A stretch of 64,000 bases of DNA from Oscillospiraceae bacterium. GTDB taxonomy: Bacteria; Bacillota; Clostridia; Oscillospirales; CAG-272. Below the pieces are notes generated by a model, which did no database searches, was not told where the DNA came from, and was given only the letters and a program-made list of their open reading frames with translations. The DNA is taken from the NCBI GenBank assembly GCA_015064445.1, contig SVSE01000007.1, forward strand, positions 1 through 64,000. The letters are read 5' to 3'. Made by a program: the position numbers and the translations under genes. Of this stretch, positions 45,972 to 55,694 are shown one piece after another. The first letter of the stretch is position 1. Each line of letters starts with the position of its first letter.

Positions 45972-47072
45972 TTGAATAACAATACACTTGTAGAATATAA
46001 GTGCCCGTGCTGTAGTGGCGCAATAAGCTTTGACTCTGATGCTCAAAAGCTCGTTTGCCCATATTGCCAAACCGAATTTGAGGTAAGCGCGTTAAAGGAA
46101 TTTAACGATGCCGAAAACGAGGCAAAGCAGGGAGAGGAGCTTAACTGGGACGAATATACAAGCGAGAGTGGAAGTGGTGACTGGCGCGAGGACGAGGAGC
46201 TTAATGTTTATACTTGCTCTGCGTGCGCAGGCGAGATTGTGGCAGATAATACAACTGCTGCAACCTTCTGCCCATACTGTGGCTCTCCTGTAATTATCGC
46301 AGGCAAGCTTTCGGGCGCATTTAGACCTGACTATGTAATTCCCTTTAAAATGAATCGCGACAAGGCAAGCGAGGCATTTGCAAAATTTATGAAAAGAAGG
46401 CCACTTTTGCCAAAGGATTTCAAGCAAAAGCACACAGTTGAGAAGCTTGAGGGAATATATGTTCCATTTTGGCTATATAATTGCGATACTGACTCACATA
46501 TTAGATATCGTGCGACAAGAATTTCAAGATGGTCTGACAGCAACTATAACTACACAAAAACCTCGCATTTTCTCTTGACTCGTGCAGGCACACTCGGCTT
46601 TGAAAGAGTTCCTGCTGATGGCTCATCAAAAATGGATGATACATATATGGAGGCAATCGAGCCCTATAACTATTCGGAAATGATTGACTTCGGTATGCCT
46701 TATCTTTCGGGCTTTACTGCTGAGAAGTATGATGTTACTCCATCAGAGGCGTCAAATCACGCAAATCAACGCATTAAAAATAGTACGATGGATAAATTTG
46801 CGTCAACTACTCTTGGATACGCAACAGTAACACCTCAAAGCACTAATATAAAGCTTTTGAATGGCAAAACCTCGTATGCGCTTCTTCCAGTGTGGCTTTT
46901 GAACACAAAATACGAGGGCAAAACATACACCTTCGCAATGAATGGACAAACAGGGAAATTCGTTGGCGAGCTTCCAGTTAGCGTTGGTAGATGCTTCGGA
47001 ATGCTTGGCATTATCGCAGGAGCAACAACACTCCTTGGCACGCTTATTTCTCTTCTTGCAACACTATTTTAA
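45972..47072 (+). CDS. Zinc-ribbon membrane protein, YdjG-like
   Basis: A 366-residue protein starting at TTG with AGGAG six bases upstream. Two N-terminal zinc ribbons (CPCC..CPYC at ~8-32 and CSACAG..CPYCG at ~75-100) are followed by a beta-rich middle with PDYVIPFKM and VPFWLYN, and a C-terminal membrane helix (GMLGIIAGATTLLGTLISLL). The layout matches YdjG of B. subtilis, partner of YdjH and YdjI. It lies 12 bp from the SPFH gene and 11 bp from the TPM gene, a three-gene operon. Confidence 0.78.
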   Translation: MNNNTLVEYKCPCCSGAISFDSDAQKLVCPYCQTEFEVSALKEFNDAENEAKQGEELNWDEYTSESGSGDWREDEELNVYTCSACAGEIVADNTTAATFCPYCGSPVIIAGKLSGAFRPDYVIPFKMNRDKASEAFAKFMKRRPLLPKDFKQKHTVEKLEGIYVPFWLYNCDTDSHIRYRATRISRWSDSNYNYTKTSHFLLTRAGTLGFERVPADGSSKMDDTYMEAIEPYNYSEMIDFGMPYLSGFTAEKYDVTPSEASNHANQRIKNSTMDKFASTTLGYATVTPQSTNIKLLNGKTSYALLPVWLLNTKYEGKTYTFAMNGQTGKFVGELPVSVGRCFGMLGIIAGATTLLGTLISLLATLF

Positions 47073-47083
47073 GGAGGGAATGT

Positions 47084-47863
47084 ATGCGTAAAACGATAAA
47101 AATATTAACATTTACCCTCGTAATTGCTATAATGCTTGTTGCACTTGCAATTCCGTCCCTTGCTACAAATTCAGACAATCTTGTTGTAGATAAAGAAAAT
47201 ATTTTCACATCTTATCAAGAGGAAGTGCTTCAGACAACGCTTTATTCAATATCTAAAAAGCATCAATGTGAGATTGTGGTTGTCACAACAAGAGGCTTCG
47301 GCTCTTCAAGCGCTCAAGAATATGCTGAGAATTATTACATTTCACACGGCTACGGATATGGTAGCGATTTTTCGGGAGTGTTGCTTCTTATAAGCGAAAG
47401 TGAAAGATATTACTATATTTGCACATCGGGCAAGGGCGAGGAAGCGATTAGTGGACCAGCCTTCAAAAAGCTTTCGAATGAGGTAAAGTCTCTTCTTTCC
47501 GAGGGCCAATACTATGAGGCATCACAAAAATTTGCTCAAATGTGCGATGAGGCTCTTGTAAGCTATGCAGAAAATGGTAAGCCATTTGATACGAGCGCCT
47601 TTATAACAGGAATTATTATATCTGCTGTTATAGGAATTGTAGCCTCAATTATCACAATTTTGGTGCTTAAGCACAAAATGAACAACGCAAGACCTCAAAA
47701 GCACGCGTCTTATTATGAAAGAGATAATTCGTTTGATTTGAGAGTTGCAAACGACATTTATCTTTATAGCACCATAAGAAAAACTCCAAGACCAAAGAGC
47801 AATTCGAGCTCTGGTAGTCGTGGAGGAGGCAGAAGCTTCGGTGGCGGAGGCGGAAGATTTTAA
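47084..47863 (+). CDS. TPM-domain membrane protein, YdjH-like
   Basis: A 259-residue protein. Signal or membrane helix near residues 5-25 (ILTFTLVIAIMLVALAIPSL), then a TPM domain at ~30-160 (DKENIFTSYQEEVL, CEIVVVTTRGFGSSSAQEYAE, GVLLLISESERYYYI), a second membrane helix at ~173-195, and a glycine-rich tail ending GGGRSFGGGGGRF typical of the family. The ATG at 47084 follows AAGGAGGGAATGT. It completes the ydjI-ydjG-ydjH-like set. Confidence 0.85.
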   Translation: MRKTIKILTFTLVIAIMLVALAIPSLATNSDNLVVDKENIFTSYQEEVLQTTLYSISKKHQCEIVVVTTRGFGSSSAQEYAENYYISHGYGYGSDFSGVLLLISESERYYYICTSGKGEEAISGPAFKKLSNEVKSLLSEGQYYEASQKFAQMCDEALVSYAENGKPFDTSAFITGIIISAVIGIVASIITILVLKHKMNNARPQKHASYYERDNSFDLRVANDIYLYSTIRKTPRPKSNSSSGSRGGGRSFGGGGGRF

Positions 47864-47868
47864 AAGAA

Positions 47869-47896
47869 AAAGTGATGCGTATGCATCACTTTTTTT
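47869..47896. terminator. Bidirectional terminator between ydjH-like and spoVAE
   Basis: AAAGTGATGC and GCATCACTTT form a 10-bp stem around GTAT, with T run to the right and A run to the left. Confidence 0.88.
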
Positions 47897-48263
47897 AATC
47901 CTTTGGCTTGCTTGAAAAAATAAGCGAGCAGATATATCCCAAAACAATAGCTGTGGTAATTCCACCAGATGTAGCTGTAAGTCCACCTGTGAGCGCGCCG
48001 AAAAGCCCAAACTCGTCAACTGCCTTTTCCACGCCCTGTGCAATTGCATAGCCAAAGCCGGTAAGAGGCACGGTAGCTCCACAGCCAGCAAACTTAGCGA
48101 TAGGACCGTAAATTCCAAGCGCTGTTAATACAACTCCCGAGCAAACATATAAAACCAAAATTCTTGCAGGTGTGATTTTTGTTTTATCAATTAAAATTTG
48201 CGCAATCACGCAAAGCGCGCCACCTACAAGGAATGCCCATAAATAATCAAGAAATGTTCCCAT
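47895..48263 (-). CDS. spoVAE: Stage V sporulation protein AE (SpoVAEB)
   Basis: A 122-residue membrane protein with about four hydrophobic segments and the family signature GCGATVPLTGFGYAIAQG. With SpoVAC it forms part of the spore inner-membrane channel that moves dipicolinic acid with calcium. It overlaps spoVAD by 17 bp. It is homologous to SpoVAC in the same operon. Confidence 0.93.
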   Translation of the reverse strand: MGTFLDYLWAFLVGGALCVIAQILIDKTKITPARILVLYVCSGVVLTALGIYGPIAKFAGCGATVPLTGFGYAIAQGVEKAVDEFGLFGALTGGLTATSGGITTAIVLGYICSLIFSSKPKD

Positions 48264-49254
48264 TTAAGCTCTCCAATCTTACAAGATGCGCAATGGCAGG
48301 AATTGACCCACCTTGATATAGACTCATAGGACTCATAAGCGCCCCTGTGCCGATGAAAAGCACATTTTGAAGCGCACCTGACTCCAAATCACGCATAACC
48401 TTTCCTGCCAAAACCGATGCGCTACAGCCACAGCCACTACCACCTGCGTGCTTGTCCTGCTTATCTCGGTCATATATCATAAGCCCACAGTCAGCGTGAT
48501 TTTTGCGTATATCTATTCCGTCCCTTAATAGTAGCTCCTTTAAAATTTCGCTTCCCTCATAGCCTAAATCGCCTGTCAAAACCAAATCAAAATCCTCGAC
48601 TCTGCACCCCGATGTATTAAAATATCTTTTTAAGGTGTCAATGCACGCAGGCGCCATAGCAGCCCCCATATTGTTTATGTCTGAAATACCCATATCAACG
48701 CTTTTTCCGAGCATTACCTCGCTTATTTTTACATACCCCGTATTGCCCAAAATAAACGCCCCAGAGCCTGTAACAGTCCATTGAGAGGTTGGCGTGCGCT
48801 GACCACCATATTCAAGTGGAAATCTAAATTGCCTTTCGCTTGAACAATAGTGCGAGGAGGTAACGCAAGCGCACTTGTTTGCCATTCCACCATTATATAA
48901 AAGCGCTCCGATGCCGAGGCTTAATGCACAGGTTGAGCAAGCACCGTATAGAGTTATATATGGAATGTCAAAATCAATAAGCCCGTAGCTTGAGCCAACG
49001 CATTGATTTAATAAATCTCCTGCTAAAAGCGCGTCAATATCGGCATCAGCACATTCGGCCCTTTTAAGCGCTCCTGCAAGGGCTAATCGTTGCATCTCAC
49101 TTTCTGCCTTTTCCCACGATTCCTTGCCAAATTTATTATCAGAGGAATATTCATCAAAGCATTCGCCAAGAGGTCCCTTTCTTTCGTGGCTACCGACAAT
49201 GCTATAATAAGAGCTAATGCGAGGCTCTTTTTTTAATCTAATTAGCTCCCTCAT
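48247..49254 (-). CDS. spoVAD: Stage V sporulation protein AD
   Basis: A 335-residue thiolase-fold protein that binds dipicolinic acid and is needed for its uptake into the spore. Family segments visible: SHERKGPLGECFDEY near the N-terminus, YGACSTCALSLGIGALL at the thiolase nucleophile position, and CADCGLMIYD-like HADCGLMIYD with SGCGCSASV near the C-terminus. Its start overlaps spoVAC by four bases. Confidence 0.95.
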   Translation of the reverse strand: MRELIRLKKEPRISSYYSIVGSHERKGPLGECFDEYSSDNKFGKESWEKAESEMQRLALAGALKRAECADADIDALLAGDLLNQCVGSSYGLIDFDIPYITLYGACSTCALSLGIGALLYNGGMANKCACVTSSHYCSSERQFRFPLEYGGQRTPTSQWTVTGSGAFILGNTGYVKISEVMLGKSVDMGISDINNMGAAMAPACIDTLKRYFNTSGCRVEDFDLVLTGDLGYEGSEILKELLLRDGIDIRKNHADCGLMIYDRDKQDKHAGGSGCGCSASVLAGKVMRDLESGALQNVLFIGTGALMSPMSLYQGGSIPAIAHLVRLESLNGNIS

Positions 49255-49688
49255 AAAACCCCCATAAAATAGTAAATAACACCATAAATGACACCTGAAA
49301 AAATGCCATATAAAATTACAGGACCTGCAATTGTGAATATTTTCGCACCGACACCGAAAATATAACCCTCGCTTTTTGTGTCAATCGCAGGAGATACCAC
49401 GGCATTTGCAAATCCAGTTATCGGTACAAGCGTGCCAGCGCCTGCAATTTTGGCAATATTATCAAAAATTCCAAGCCCTGTGAGAAGTCCTGCAATAACA
49501 ATAAGTGAAATTGATGCAAGAGTCGAGGCATTTTGCTCAATAACACCTAAATAAATGTATAAATTTTTAAGAAATTGACCTACCACGCAAATAGTGCCAC
49601 CTATAAGAAATGCAAAAATACAATTTTTTGCACATTTAGACTTTGTTGCGCGTCCCTCGACATATATTTTGTAATCTTCCTTGTTCAT
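49251..49688 (-). CDS. spoVAC: Stage V sporulation protein AC
   Basis: A 145-residue membrane protein with four to five hydrophobic segments and the signature GAGTLVPITGFANAVVSPAID. In B. subtilis SpoVAC is a mechanosensitive channel for dipicolinate release. It is the first gene of a minimal spoVAC-AD-AE operon, the common Clostridia form without spoVAA, AB or AF. GGGAGAAAT precedes the ATG. Confidence 0.95.
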   Translation of the reverse strand: MNKEDYKIYVEGRATKSKCAKNCIFAFLIGGTICVVGQFLKNLYIYLGVIEQNASTLASISLIVIAGLLTGLGIFDNIAKIAGAGTLVPITGFANAVVSPAIDTKSEGYIFGVGAKIFTIAGPVILYGIFSGVIYGVIYYFMGVL

Positions 49689-49717
49689 AATTTCTCCCTT
49701 CGAAAATATTGTGATTT

Positions 49718-49748
49718 TAGTTTTTTCTGGAAAGCTTATTTTTATTCA
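49718..49748 (-). promoter_or_regulatory. Candidate sigma-G promoter of spoVA
   Basis: Minus-strand TGAATA (49743-49748) and AAAACTA (49718-49724) separated by 18 bp, close to the forespore sigma-G pattern (TGnATA, CATnnTA). The -10 match is partial; spoVA is a sigma-G target in known spore formers. Confidence 0.4.
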
Positions 49749-49754
49749 AAATAG

Positions 49755-49784
49755 TTGACAAAGTAATTATAAATGTTGTATTAT
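49755..49784 (+). promoter_or_regulatory. Promoter of the MscS-type channel
   Basis: -35 TTGACA (49755-49760) and -10 TATTAT (49779-49784), 18-bp spacer. Confidence 0.55.
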
Positions 49785-49868
49785 AATAATGTAGATTGTG
49801 CTCGAATGCTGATTTTATCAAGAGCAAATTTATGCTTGCAAAAATTTTAATATATAAAGGAGAGAAAA

Positions 49869-50699
49869 ATGGCAGAATTTTTCAAAAATTTGTGGGATAA
49901 GATGTATGCTTATCTTACCGACCCTGCTTCTTACAGAAGACTTGGTATGATTGTCCTTGGTCTTTTGGTAATCTTTATCGGTTGCAAAATCGTTAAAAAA
50001 ATCACAAAGAAGCTTGTTAATTCAAGAGCTATGAGTCGCTTCTCAATGACGATTCGTGTGTTCTTGGGACATGTAGTGGCAGTTGCGCTATATGTTATCG
50101 TGTGCTTGCTCGGCGCATCACTCATAGGCTTTAATGTTTCGATGTTTGGCTCACTTATCGCATCTATCGGCCTTACAGTTGGTCTTGCGCTTCAAGGAAG
50201 CCTTTCAAATATCGCAGGTGGTGTAATGGTAGTAGGCCTTAAGCCATTTGAGGTTGGAGATTATATCGAATCAAATGGTGTTAGTGGAACAGTTACAGAT
50301 ATTGCAATTTTCTACACAACACTTACAACTCCTGATAACAAAAAGATAGTTGTTCCTAATGGATCACTTTCGAACTCAGTTGTTATTAACTATTCAGCAA
50401 ACGATACAAGAAGACTTGATCTTACATTCAGTATCTCTTATAATACTGATCTTGATCTTGCTAAAAAGGTTCTTTTGTCCTGTGCTAAGCTTGATGAGAG
50501 AATTCTTTCAGACCCAGCACCTGTTGTTTACATAACAGAGCATGCTGAAAGCGCAATCGCAATTCAGCTTAGAGTATGGGTAAGAAGCGAAAATTACTGG
50601 GATGTTAACTTCGCAATGATTGAGCAGGTTAAGCGCTCGTTCGACCAGCTTGGAGTAGAAATTCCATTCCCACAGCTCGATGTCCATATGATAAAATAA
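49869..50699 (+). CDS. Small-conductance mechanosensitive channel, MscS family
   Basis: A 276-residue channel with three transmembrane segments in the first ~120 residues, the pore helix rich in Gly/Ala (LIASIGLTVGLALQGSLSNI), and the beta domain with KPFEVGDYIESNGVSGTV and VVPNGSLSNSVVINYS. It opens under hypo-osmotic membrane tension. It stands alone between a promoter and a terminator, divergent from the spoVA operon. Confidence 0.93.
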   Translation: MAEFFKNLWDKMYAYLTDPASYRRLGMIVLGLLVIFIGCKIVKKITKKLVNSRAMSRFSMTIRVFLGHVVAVALYVIVCLLGASLIGFNVSMFGSLIASIGLTVGLALQGSLSNIAGGVMVVGLKPFEVGDYIESNGVSGTVTDIAIFYTTLTTPDNKKIVVPNGSLSNSVVINYSANDTRRLDLTFSISYNTDLDLAKKVLLSCAKLDERILSDPAPVVYITEHAESAIAIQLRVWVRSENYWDVNFAMIEQVKRSFDQLGVEIPFPQLDVHMIK

Positions 50700-50710
50700 T
50701 TAAAAATCAA

Positions 50711-50742
50711 AAAATCCTCTTGCTTCGGCAAGAGGATTTTTC
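50711..50742. terminator. Terminator after the MscS gene
   Basis: AAAATCCTCTTGC and GCAAGAGGATTTT pair around TTCG. A second hairpin, AAGAAGCTCA/TGAGCTTCTT at 50791-50814, lies between it and clpC, so convergent clpC transcripts probably end here too. Confidence 0.88.
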
Positions 50743-50835
50743 ATATCAAAAACAGGGTATTTTTACCTCGAAGGTCTTAAAAAGCTGACAAAGAAGCTCA
50801 AAAATGAGCTTCTTTCTTGATATATAAACATATTA

Positions 50836-53238
50836 TCACATATTCATATATTCATAAAATACGCCATTTTCATTAAATTTGGCGCATATTTGCTTTTCTT
50901 TCTCAATTTTGCCATTCAATATGCCCTCGCATATCGAATTTTCGATTTTTAGCGTTATCGCGCGCCTTAAATTTCTCGCACCGTACTCCTCGCTATACCC
51001 CTCATTTAAAACGAAATCGACTATTGACTCATCAAATTTTATCAAAATACCGTTGTTTTTAAGTCTCTTTGATAGGTCATCAAGCATAAGAGCGCAAATT
51101 TTTCTTGCATCCTCGAGGGAAAGCGATTTGAAAACAATGATTTCATCAATGCGATTTAATAGCTCGGGAGAAAATGAGCGTTTAAGCTCCGATAGCATTT
51201 GCTCGCCCTTTACAAAAGCGCCCTTTTCCTTCATATCAAAGCCTATATTGACGCCACTCGCCCCCCAAGCACCGATATTTGAGGTGAAAATAATAATTGC
51301 ACTCTTAAAGCTGATTCTTTTTCCCTGCGAGTCCTTGATTTCGCCCTCATCGAGAATTTGCAAAAAGAGAGAATAAATGTCAGGATGCGCCTTTTCAATC
51401 TCATCAAATAAGACGACAGAGTATGGACTGCGCCTAATTGACTTTGAAAGGCGCCCCTCGTCCTCATAGCCAACATAGCCAGCAGGCGCACCTATAAGCT
51501 TTGAAATCGAATGCTTTTCTGAATATTCCGACATATCAAATCGAATAAGTGCCTCGCAAGAGCCAAAAACACACTTTGCCACCTGCTTTGCCAGCTCCGT
51601 TTTACCAACTCCCGTAGGACCGAGGAAAAATAGAGAAGCGCAGGGGCGATTTGAAGCCTTAATGCCAAGTCGTCCTCTTTTTATCGCCCACGAAACACTC
51701 TCAATAGCGCTTTGCTGACCGACAATAGCGCTCTCAAGCCTTTCTTGAAGCTCACGAAGAGCCTCTGTATCCTCGCCATTTATATCGTTTATAGGAATTT
51801 TTGTTTGTAAACAAACAATATCTCGAATTTCCTTTTCTGAAATTATAGGCTCACTGCCATCGTCGCTTGATTTTACAAGCTCCTTTTCCTTCGCTATTTT
51901 AACGAGAAGCTCTGCCTCCTCATCTCGAAGTGCGCTCGCCCTTTCATAATCTCCGTAGATTATGGCGTCTTCCTTTTTGTCCTTGCAAATTTCAAGCTCC
52001 TTTTTAAGAGACAAAAGAGCATCAGAGGAGTCCGTCTTGCTTGTTCGCATAGCAGAGCACGCCTCGTCGAGTAAATCGAGCGCCTTGTCAGGCAAAAACC
52101 TATCGTTAATATATCTTGTTGAAAGCTTAACAGCGCTACTTATCGCCTCATCACTTATTTTTACACCGTGATGCACCTCGTATTTTTCTCTCAATCCTTT
52201 TAGGATTGTTATCGCCTCATCCTCGCTTGGCTCCTCTATCAAAACAGGCTGAAATCTGCGCTCAAGAGCGCTATCCTTTTCAATATATTTTCGGTATTCA
52301 TCAGTCGTTGTAGCGCCTATAACGCGCAAATCTCCCCTTGAAAGTGAGGGCTTTATAATATTCGCCGCATCAATTGCTCCCTCGGCGCCACCTGCACCTA
52401 TAATTGTGTGAATTTCATCAATAAAGAGAATGATATTGTCCGAATCACTTACCTCGTTCAAAACAGCGCGCATGCGCTCCTCAAATTCGCCACGATATTT
52501 CGTTCCTGCTATCATCGATGACATATCAAGGGCAACAATTTCCTTGTCCCTTAGCTCGCTTGGCACATTTCCCTCGGCAATCATCTTAGAAAGCCCCTCT
52601 ACAATTGCGGTTTTACCAACACCGGGCTCTCCGATAAGGCAGGGGTTGTTTTTTGTTTTTCTACACAAAATTTGTATGAGCCTCTTTATATCCTTTTCTC
52701 GCCCTACAAGAGGATCTGCCCTTTTAATTGCCGAGGGGCTTGTTAAGCATTTTCCGTATGATGAAAGCCCGGAGGAAAGAGAAGAGTCTGTGCGTGAATT
52801 CATCCTTGAGAGCGCCTCGGAAAGGGCACAAATTTCATTCTTTATCCCTTGTGCTGAAATTCCAAAATAAGAGAGGATTCTGCCTCCAACACACTCGTTG
52901 TCCGAGCATATCGCATATAAAAGATGCTCTGTGCCGACAAATTTTCCACCTGTGCGCTTCGCAAAGGCGAGTGCCCCCTCGAGAACCCTTTTGCACCTTG
53001 GAGTAAAGGACGCTTCGAGACTTGAGCCATCTCCTGATGGCGAAAAATCGACCACATAGTCGAGGATTTTGCCAAGCGAAGCCCCCTTATCCCTTAAAAT
53101 TTGCTCTCCTACACATTCGGTCGATAAAAGCCCTAAAAGCAAATGCTCCGTGCCTATGTAGGTGTGCCCAAGCGCCTCTGATTGTAATTTTGTTGCCTCA
53201 AGGACATCTCTTGCTTTTGGAGTGAAACGGTTAACCAT
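50836..53238 (-). CDS. clpC: Clp protease ATP-binding subunit, ClpC type
   Basis: An 800-residue AAA+ unfoldase that feeds ClpP. Two Clp N-terminal repeats (residues ~1-145), AAA-1 with Walker [14 protein letters not shown] and Walker [11 protein letters not shown], a middle region with a UVR-like [20 protein letters not shown] motif typical of ClpC, and AAA-2 with [12 protein letters not shown] and [13 protein letters not shown] are all present. The usual ctsR-mcsA-mcsB partners are not upstream; instead sporulation-type wall proteins are. AGGAGCTT precedes the ATG. Confidence 0.93.
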   Translation of the reverse strand: MVNRFTPKARDVLEATKLQSEALGHTYIGTEHLLLGLLSTECVGEQILRDKGASLGKILDYVVDFSPSGDGSSLEASFTPRCKRVLEGALAFAKRTGGKFVGTEHLLYAICSDNECVGGRILSYFGISAQGIKNEICALSEALSRMNSRTDSSLSSGLSSYGKCLTSPSAIKRADPLVGREKDIKRLIQILCRKTKNNPCLIGEPGVGKTAIVEGLSKMIAEGNVPSELRDKEIVALDMSSMIAGTKYRGEFEERMRAVLNEVSDSDNIILFIDEIHTIIGAGGAEGAIDAANIIKPSLSRGDLRVIGATTTDEYRKYIEKDSALERRFQPVLIEEPSEDEAITILKGLREKYEVHHGVKISDEAISSAVKLSTRYINDRFLPDKALDLLDEACSAMRTSKTDSSDALLSLKKELEICKDKKEDAIIYGDYERASALRDEEAELLVKIAKEKELVKSSDDGSEPIISEKEIRDIVCLQTKIPINDINGEDTEALRELQERLESAIVGQQSAIESVSWAIKRGRLGIKASNRPCASLFFLGPTGVGKTELAKQVAKCVFGSCEALIRFDMSEYSEKHSISKLIGAPAGYVGYEDEGRLSKSIRRSPYSVVLFDEIEKAHPDIYSLFLQILDEGEIKDSQGKRISFKSAIIIFTSNIGAWGASGVNIGFDMKEKGAFVKGEQMLSELKRSFSPELLNRIDEIIVFKSLSLEDARKICALMLDDLSKRLKNNGILIKFDESIVDFVLNEGYSEEYGARNLRRAITLKIENSICEGILNGKIEKEKQICAKFNENGVFYEYMNM

Positions 53239-53293
53239 TTAAAAGCTCCTTTCTGTGTTTTCCAAGATTATTGCCACAAAAGGAAGAGAATTT

Positions 53294-53824
53294 TCAGCTT
53301 CTTTCCAAAATTACTCCCTCGTATTCGTCAAAAAGCGCCTCTAATGTAGGAGCGTCAATTATGCCATTATCGTCTAAAAGATTCCTTCTTTGAAAGGATT
53401 TTATCGCATCCTGTGTCGTTTTATCGTAAATTCCTGTAAACGCAAGCTCGCCAAAATCATCGTAATGAACCGAAATTGTTGATAGCATATACTGAATTAC
53501 ATAAATTATATCGTCAATTTGGTCGGGATAAATCGCAAATCCACCTCTGTTTGGTACAAGCTGTACCTTCCTTGGACCTCTTCTGTCAAATTCCGAGGAC
53601 TTGTGAATCAAATGGAGAAGTCTCCATGTCTCATAATCTACAATTCCTGTTGGCTCAAGCTCGTATTTTGCTTGAAATTCAGCCACTGCCTCGCGTGTTT
53701 CGCCATCATATACACCACTTATAGGAACGCTTGAATACTCGTTATCGAGAAGCTCCAAATCTCTTAAAATTCTTTGAATTTGCATAATCGCATATGCGTC
53801 GCTTGTTATATTGAAATATGTCAT
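53294..53824 (-). CDS. Protein with two peptidoglycan-binding domains
   Basis: A 176-residue protein made of two PG-binding-1 type repeats: DAYAIMQIQRILRDLELL through GIVDYETWRLL, and IDDIIYVIQYMLSTIS through GIIDAPTLEALF. No signal peptide is seen. The ATG at 53824, seven bases after the end of the upstream gene and after GAGGTGG, is the right start; a longer frame would overlap that gene. It is probably a partner of the larger upstream protein. Confidence 0.75.
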   Translation of the reverse strand: MTYFNITSDAYAIMQIQRILRDLELLDNEYSSVPISGVYDGETREAVAEFQAKYELEPTGIVDYETWRLLHLIHKSSEFDRRGPRKVQLVPNRGGFAIYPDQIDDIIYVIQYMLSTISVHYDDFGELAFTGIYDKTTQDAIKSFQRRNLLDDNGIIDAPTLEALFDEYEGVILERS

Positions 53825-53831
53825 AGCCACC

Positions 53832-55226
53832 TCACTCGATACTGTATCCTGGGAATTGCCCCTGTGTCGATAGATTTCCAAGAGATAAGTCTCTATATAC
53901 GCTTGTTATAGAATCCCAAAGCTGTGCCGAAACAATTCCCGATTCGGTAAGCCCAAACACCTCTTGAAAGGCTCTTACAGCGCTTTCCGTGCCTGGGCCA
54001 AATATTCCATCAACCGTCGTTTTTGGAATTTGTGTATATGTGTTGGAAATGAAATTTAAATATTCCTGTAAGGCTCTTACACCCTCGCCCTGTGAGCCGA
54101 TTCGTAGCACCTCACCAGGATAGGGAAGAATCTCCTCGCCAAAAAATCCTGGGGGAAGTGACTCTAAAATGCCAATATAAGCCCTGTAAAGCTGATCCCA
54201 AGTGGCAAAGGCAACCACTCCTGTTTCGTCAATTCCGTAATTGCGCTGAAAAGCTCTTACAGCGCTCTCCGTGCCCTCGCCAAACACTCCGTCTATGTCG
54301 ATAATCGGTATTTCCTGCTCATACGCACCAATAAGAGAGAGCAAATATTGAAGCTCAAAAACCTCTGAGCCTCTGTCGCCTATCGAAAGCTCTGTGTCGA
54401 AAAGCCTTGTCACCTCGTCGAGAGAAATTCCCTCGCTTTCAAGGTCATTCAAGCGCTTAACTGCGTTAAAAATCGCAATTATCTTGTACCATGTGGCTTT
54501 GCCGACTATTCCGTCAGGCGTGAGATTGAATGTTTCTTGAAACTCTCTTACAGCCTCCTCGGTTGTCGTATCGTAAACACCGTCGACAGGATAGATTTTC
54601 GGAATAGAGGAGAAGTTTTTTGATATGCGATTGAGTCGTATTTGAACACTTTGCACATCATTTCCAACAGCCCCAAGCGCAAGCTCTCGTCCAGGATAGC
54701 TTGGCGTAGCTGTGCCAACGGGCGCATTTCTTACAAGCTCTATGTCATCTCCATAGTAGTATTGAAGAATTTCAAACGGTGTATAGCCCTGCTCGGCAAG
54801 AGAAACCGTGCCCCATTGCTCAAGCCCCTCGCACCTTATCTCTCGCCCGTCGCAATATGCAGTAAAATATGGCTCAATACTGCCCGAGCGCACCACATAA
54901 TCGTTGAAAATCTCGTCTACAATCATAGACACATTCTCGAAGATATCTCTGCCGTAAACAAATGATTGATCAATGGCAATCGAGTTCGTTATATCGAAAT
55001 CGTAGCCTCTTGAACGATAATATTCCGTGTAAATTCGATTTAATGTGTACGAAATTTGTGCATAAACATTCGCTCGTATCGCATTTTCTGGCCAAGTGGG
55101 ATAAATTTCGCTTGATGCTACATTTTTAATGTAATCGACAAACGGAACCGTCACATTTTGCGCATTTGAGTCTGGCGCACCTAAATGGACGGTTATGTAT
55201 TCAGGTATAATAGGTAAGTTAGGCAT
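53832..55226 (-). CDS. SpoIID-like plus three peptidoglycan-binding domains protein
   Basis: A 464-residue protein. After MPNLPIIPEYITVHLG, residues ~25-170 resemble a SpoIID/amidase-enhancer domain (VPFVDYIKNVASSEIYPTWP, then ANVYAQISYTLNRIY), followed by three PG-binding-1 repeats at about 185-265, 290-370 and 380-460, each ending in a G-I/V-V...W signature. No signal peptide is visible. Proteins with this layout are common in spore-forming Clostridia; a role in spore wall or cortex is inferred. The ATG at 55226 follows GAAAGGAAG; a further upstream frame overlaps the previous gene. Confidence 0.75.
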   Translation of the reverse strand: MPNLPIIPEYITVHLGAPDSNAQNVTVPFVDYIKNVASSEIYPTWPENAIRANVYAQISYTLNRIYTEYYRSRGYDFDITNSIAIDQSFVYGRDIFENVSMIVDEIFNDYVVRSGSIEPYFTAYCDGREIRCEGLEQWGTVSLAEQGYTPFEILQYYYGDDIELVRNAPVGTATPSYPGRELALGAVGNDVQSVQIRLNRISKNFSSIPKIYPVDGVYDTTTEEAVREFQETFNLTPDGIVGKATWYKIIAIFNAVKRLNDLESEGISLDEVTRLFDTELSIGDRGSEVFELQYLLSLIGAYEQEIPIIDIDGVFGEGTESAVRAFQRNYGIDETGVVAFATWDQLYRAYIGILESLPPGFFGEEILPYPGEVLRIGSQGEGVRALQEYLNFISNTYTQIPKTTVDGIFGPGTESAVRAFQEVFGLTESGIVSAQLWDSITSVYRDLSLGNLSTQGQFPGYSIE

Positions 55227-55236
55227 AAGCTTCCTT

Positions 55237-55647
55237 TCATAAATCTGTATTTGGAGTAACGCTGAATCTTCCTGCTCCGTCAGGATTATAGGATTCGGGG
55301 TCGGAGCTTTCTCCAAGTGGCACTAAATTGAATGGCAAAATCGATGTTATCCCCTCGAAAATAGGAACTCGGCTTTTATCCGATGAGTAGTAGCCCTCAG
55401 CTGTTGCTGTGATGTTGTAAATTGCAAAGGGCTGTTCGTTGCCTGGCTCCATTGAAAGCTCCTTGCTTTTAGTGTCAAGCGCCACCTTTTCAGTCCTGCC
55501 AGAAGCGTCTGTTCTAAGAGAATAAATAACATCACTTTCGTTATCAGATGGGTAAACGTAAACGCGCGCTCCCTCAACGGGAATAGCACCATTTGCTGTC
55601 CTTGCCTCGGCTATAAGAAAGCCTATGCTTTCAGTATTTCTATCCAT
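55237..55647 (-). CDS. Small carboxypeptidase-regulatory-like (beta-sandwich) protein
   Basis: A 136-residue protein with a transthyretin/carboxypeptidase-regulatory pattern: EGARVYVYP, TDASGRTEKVAL and YNITATAEGYY. It starts after GGAGGTGATTTT and lies 10 bp before the SpoIID-like gene, forming the head of a four-gene minus-strand cluster running to clpC. There is no signal peptide. Function unknown; it probably forms a structural module with the peptidoglycan-binding proteins. Confidence 0.65.
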   Translation of the reverse strand: MDRNTESIGFLIAEARTANGAIPVEGARVYVYPSDNESDVIYSLRTDASGRTEKVALDTKSKELSMEPGNEQPFAIYNITATAEGYYSSDKSRVPIFEGITSILPFNLVPLGESSDPESYNPDGAGRFSVTPNTDL

Positions 55648-55694
55648 AAAATCACCTCCGTATCATCATAATATGCCAAAAAGAAAAAAAGGTC

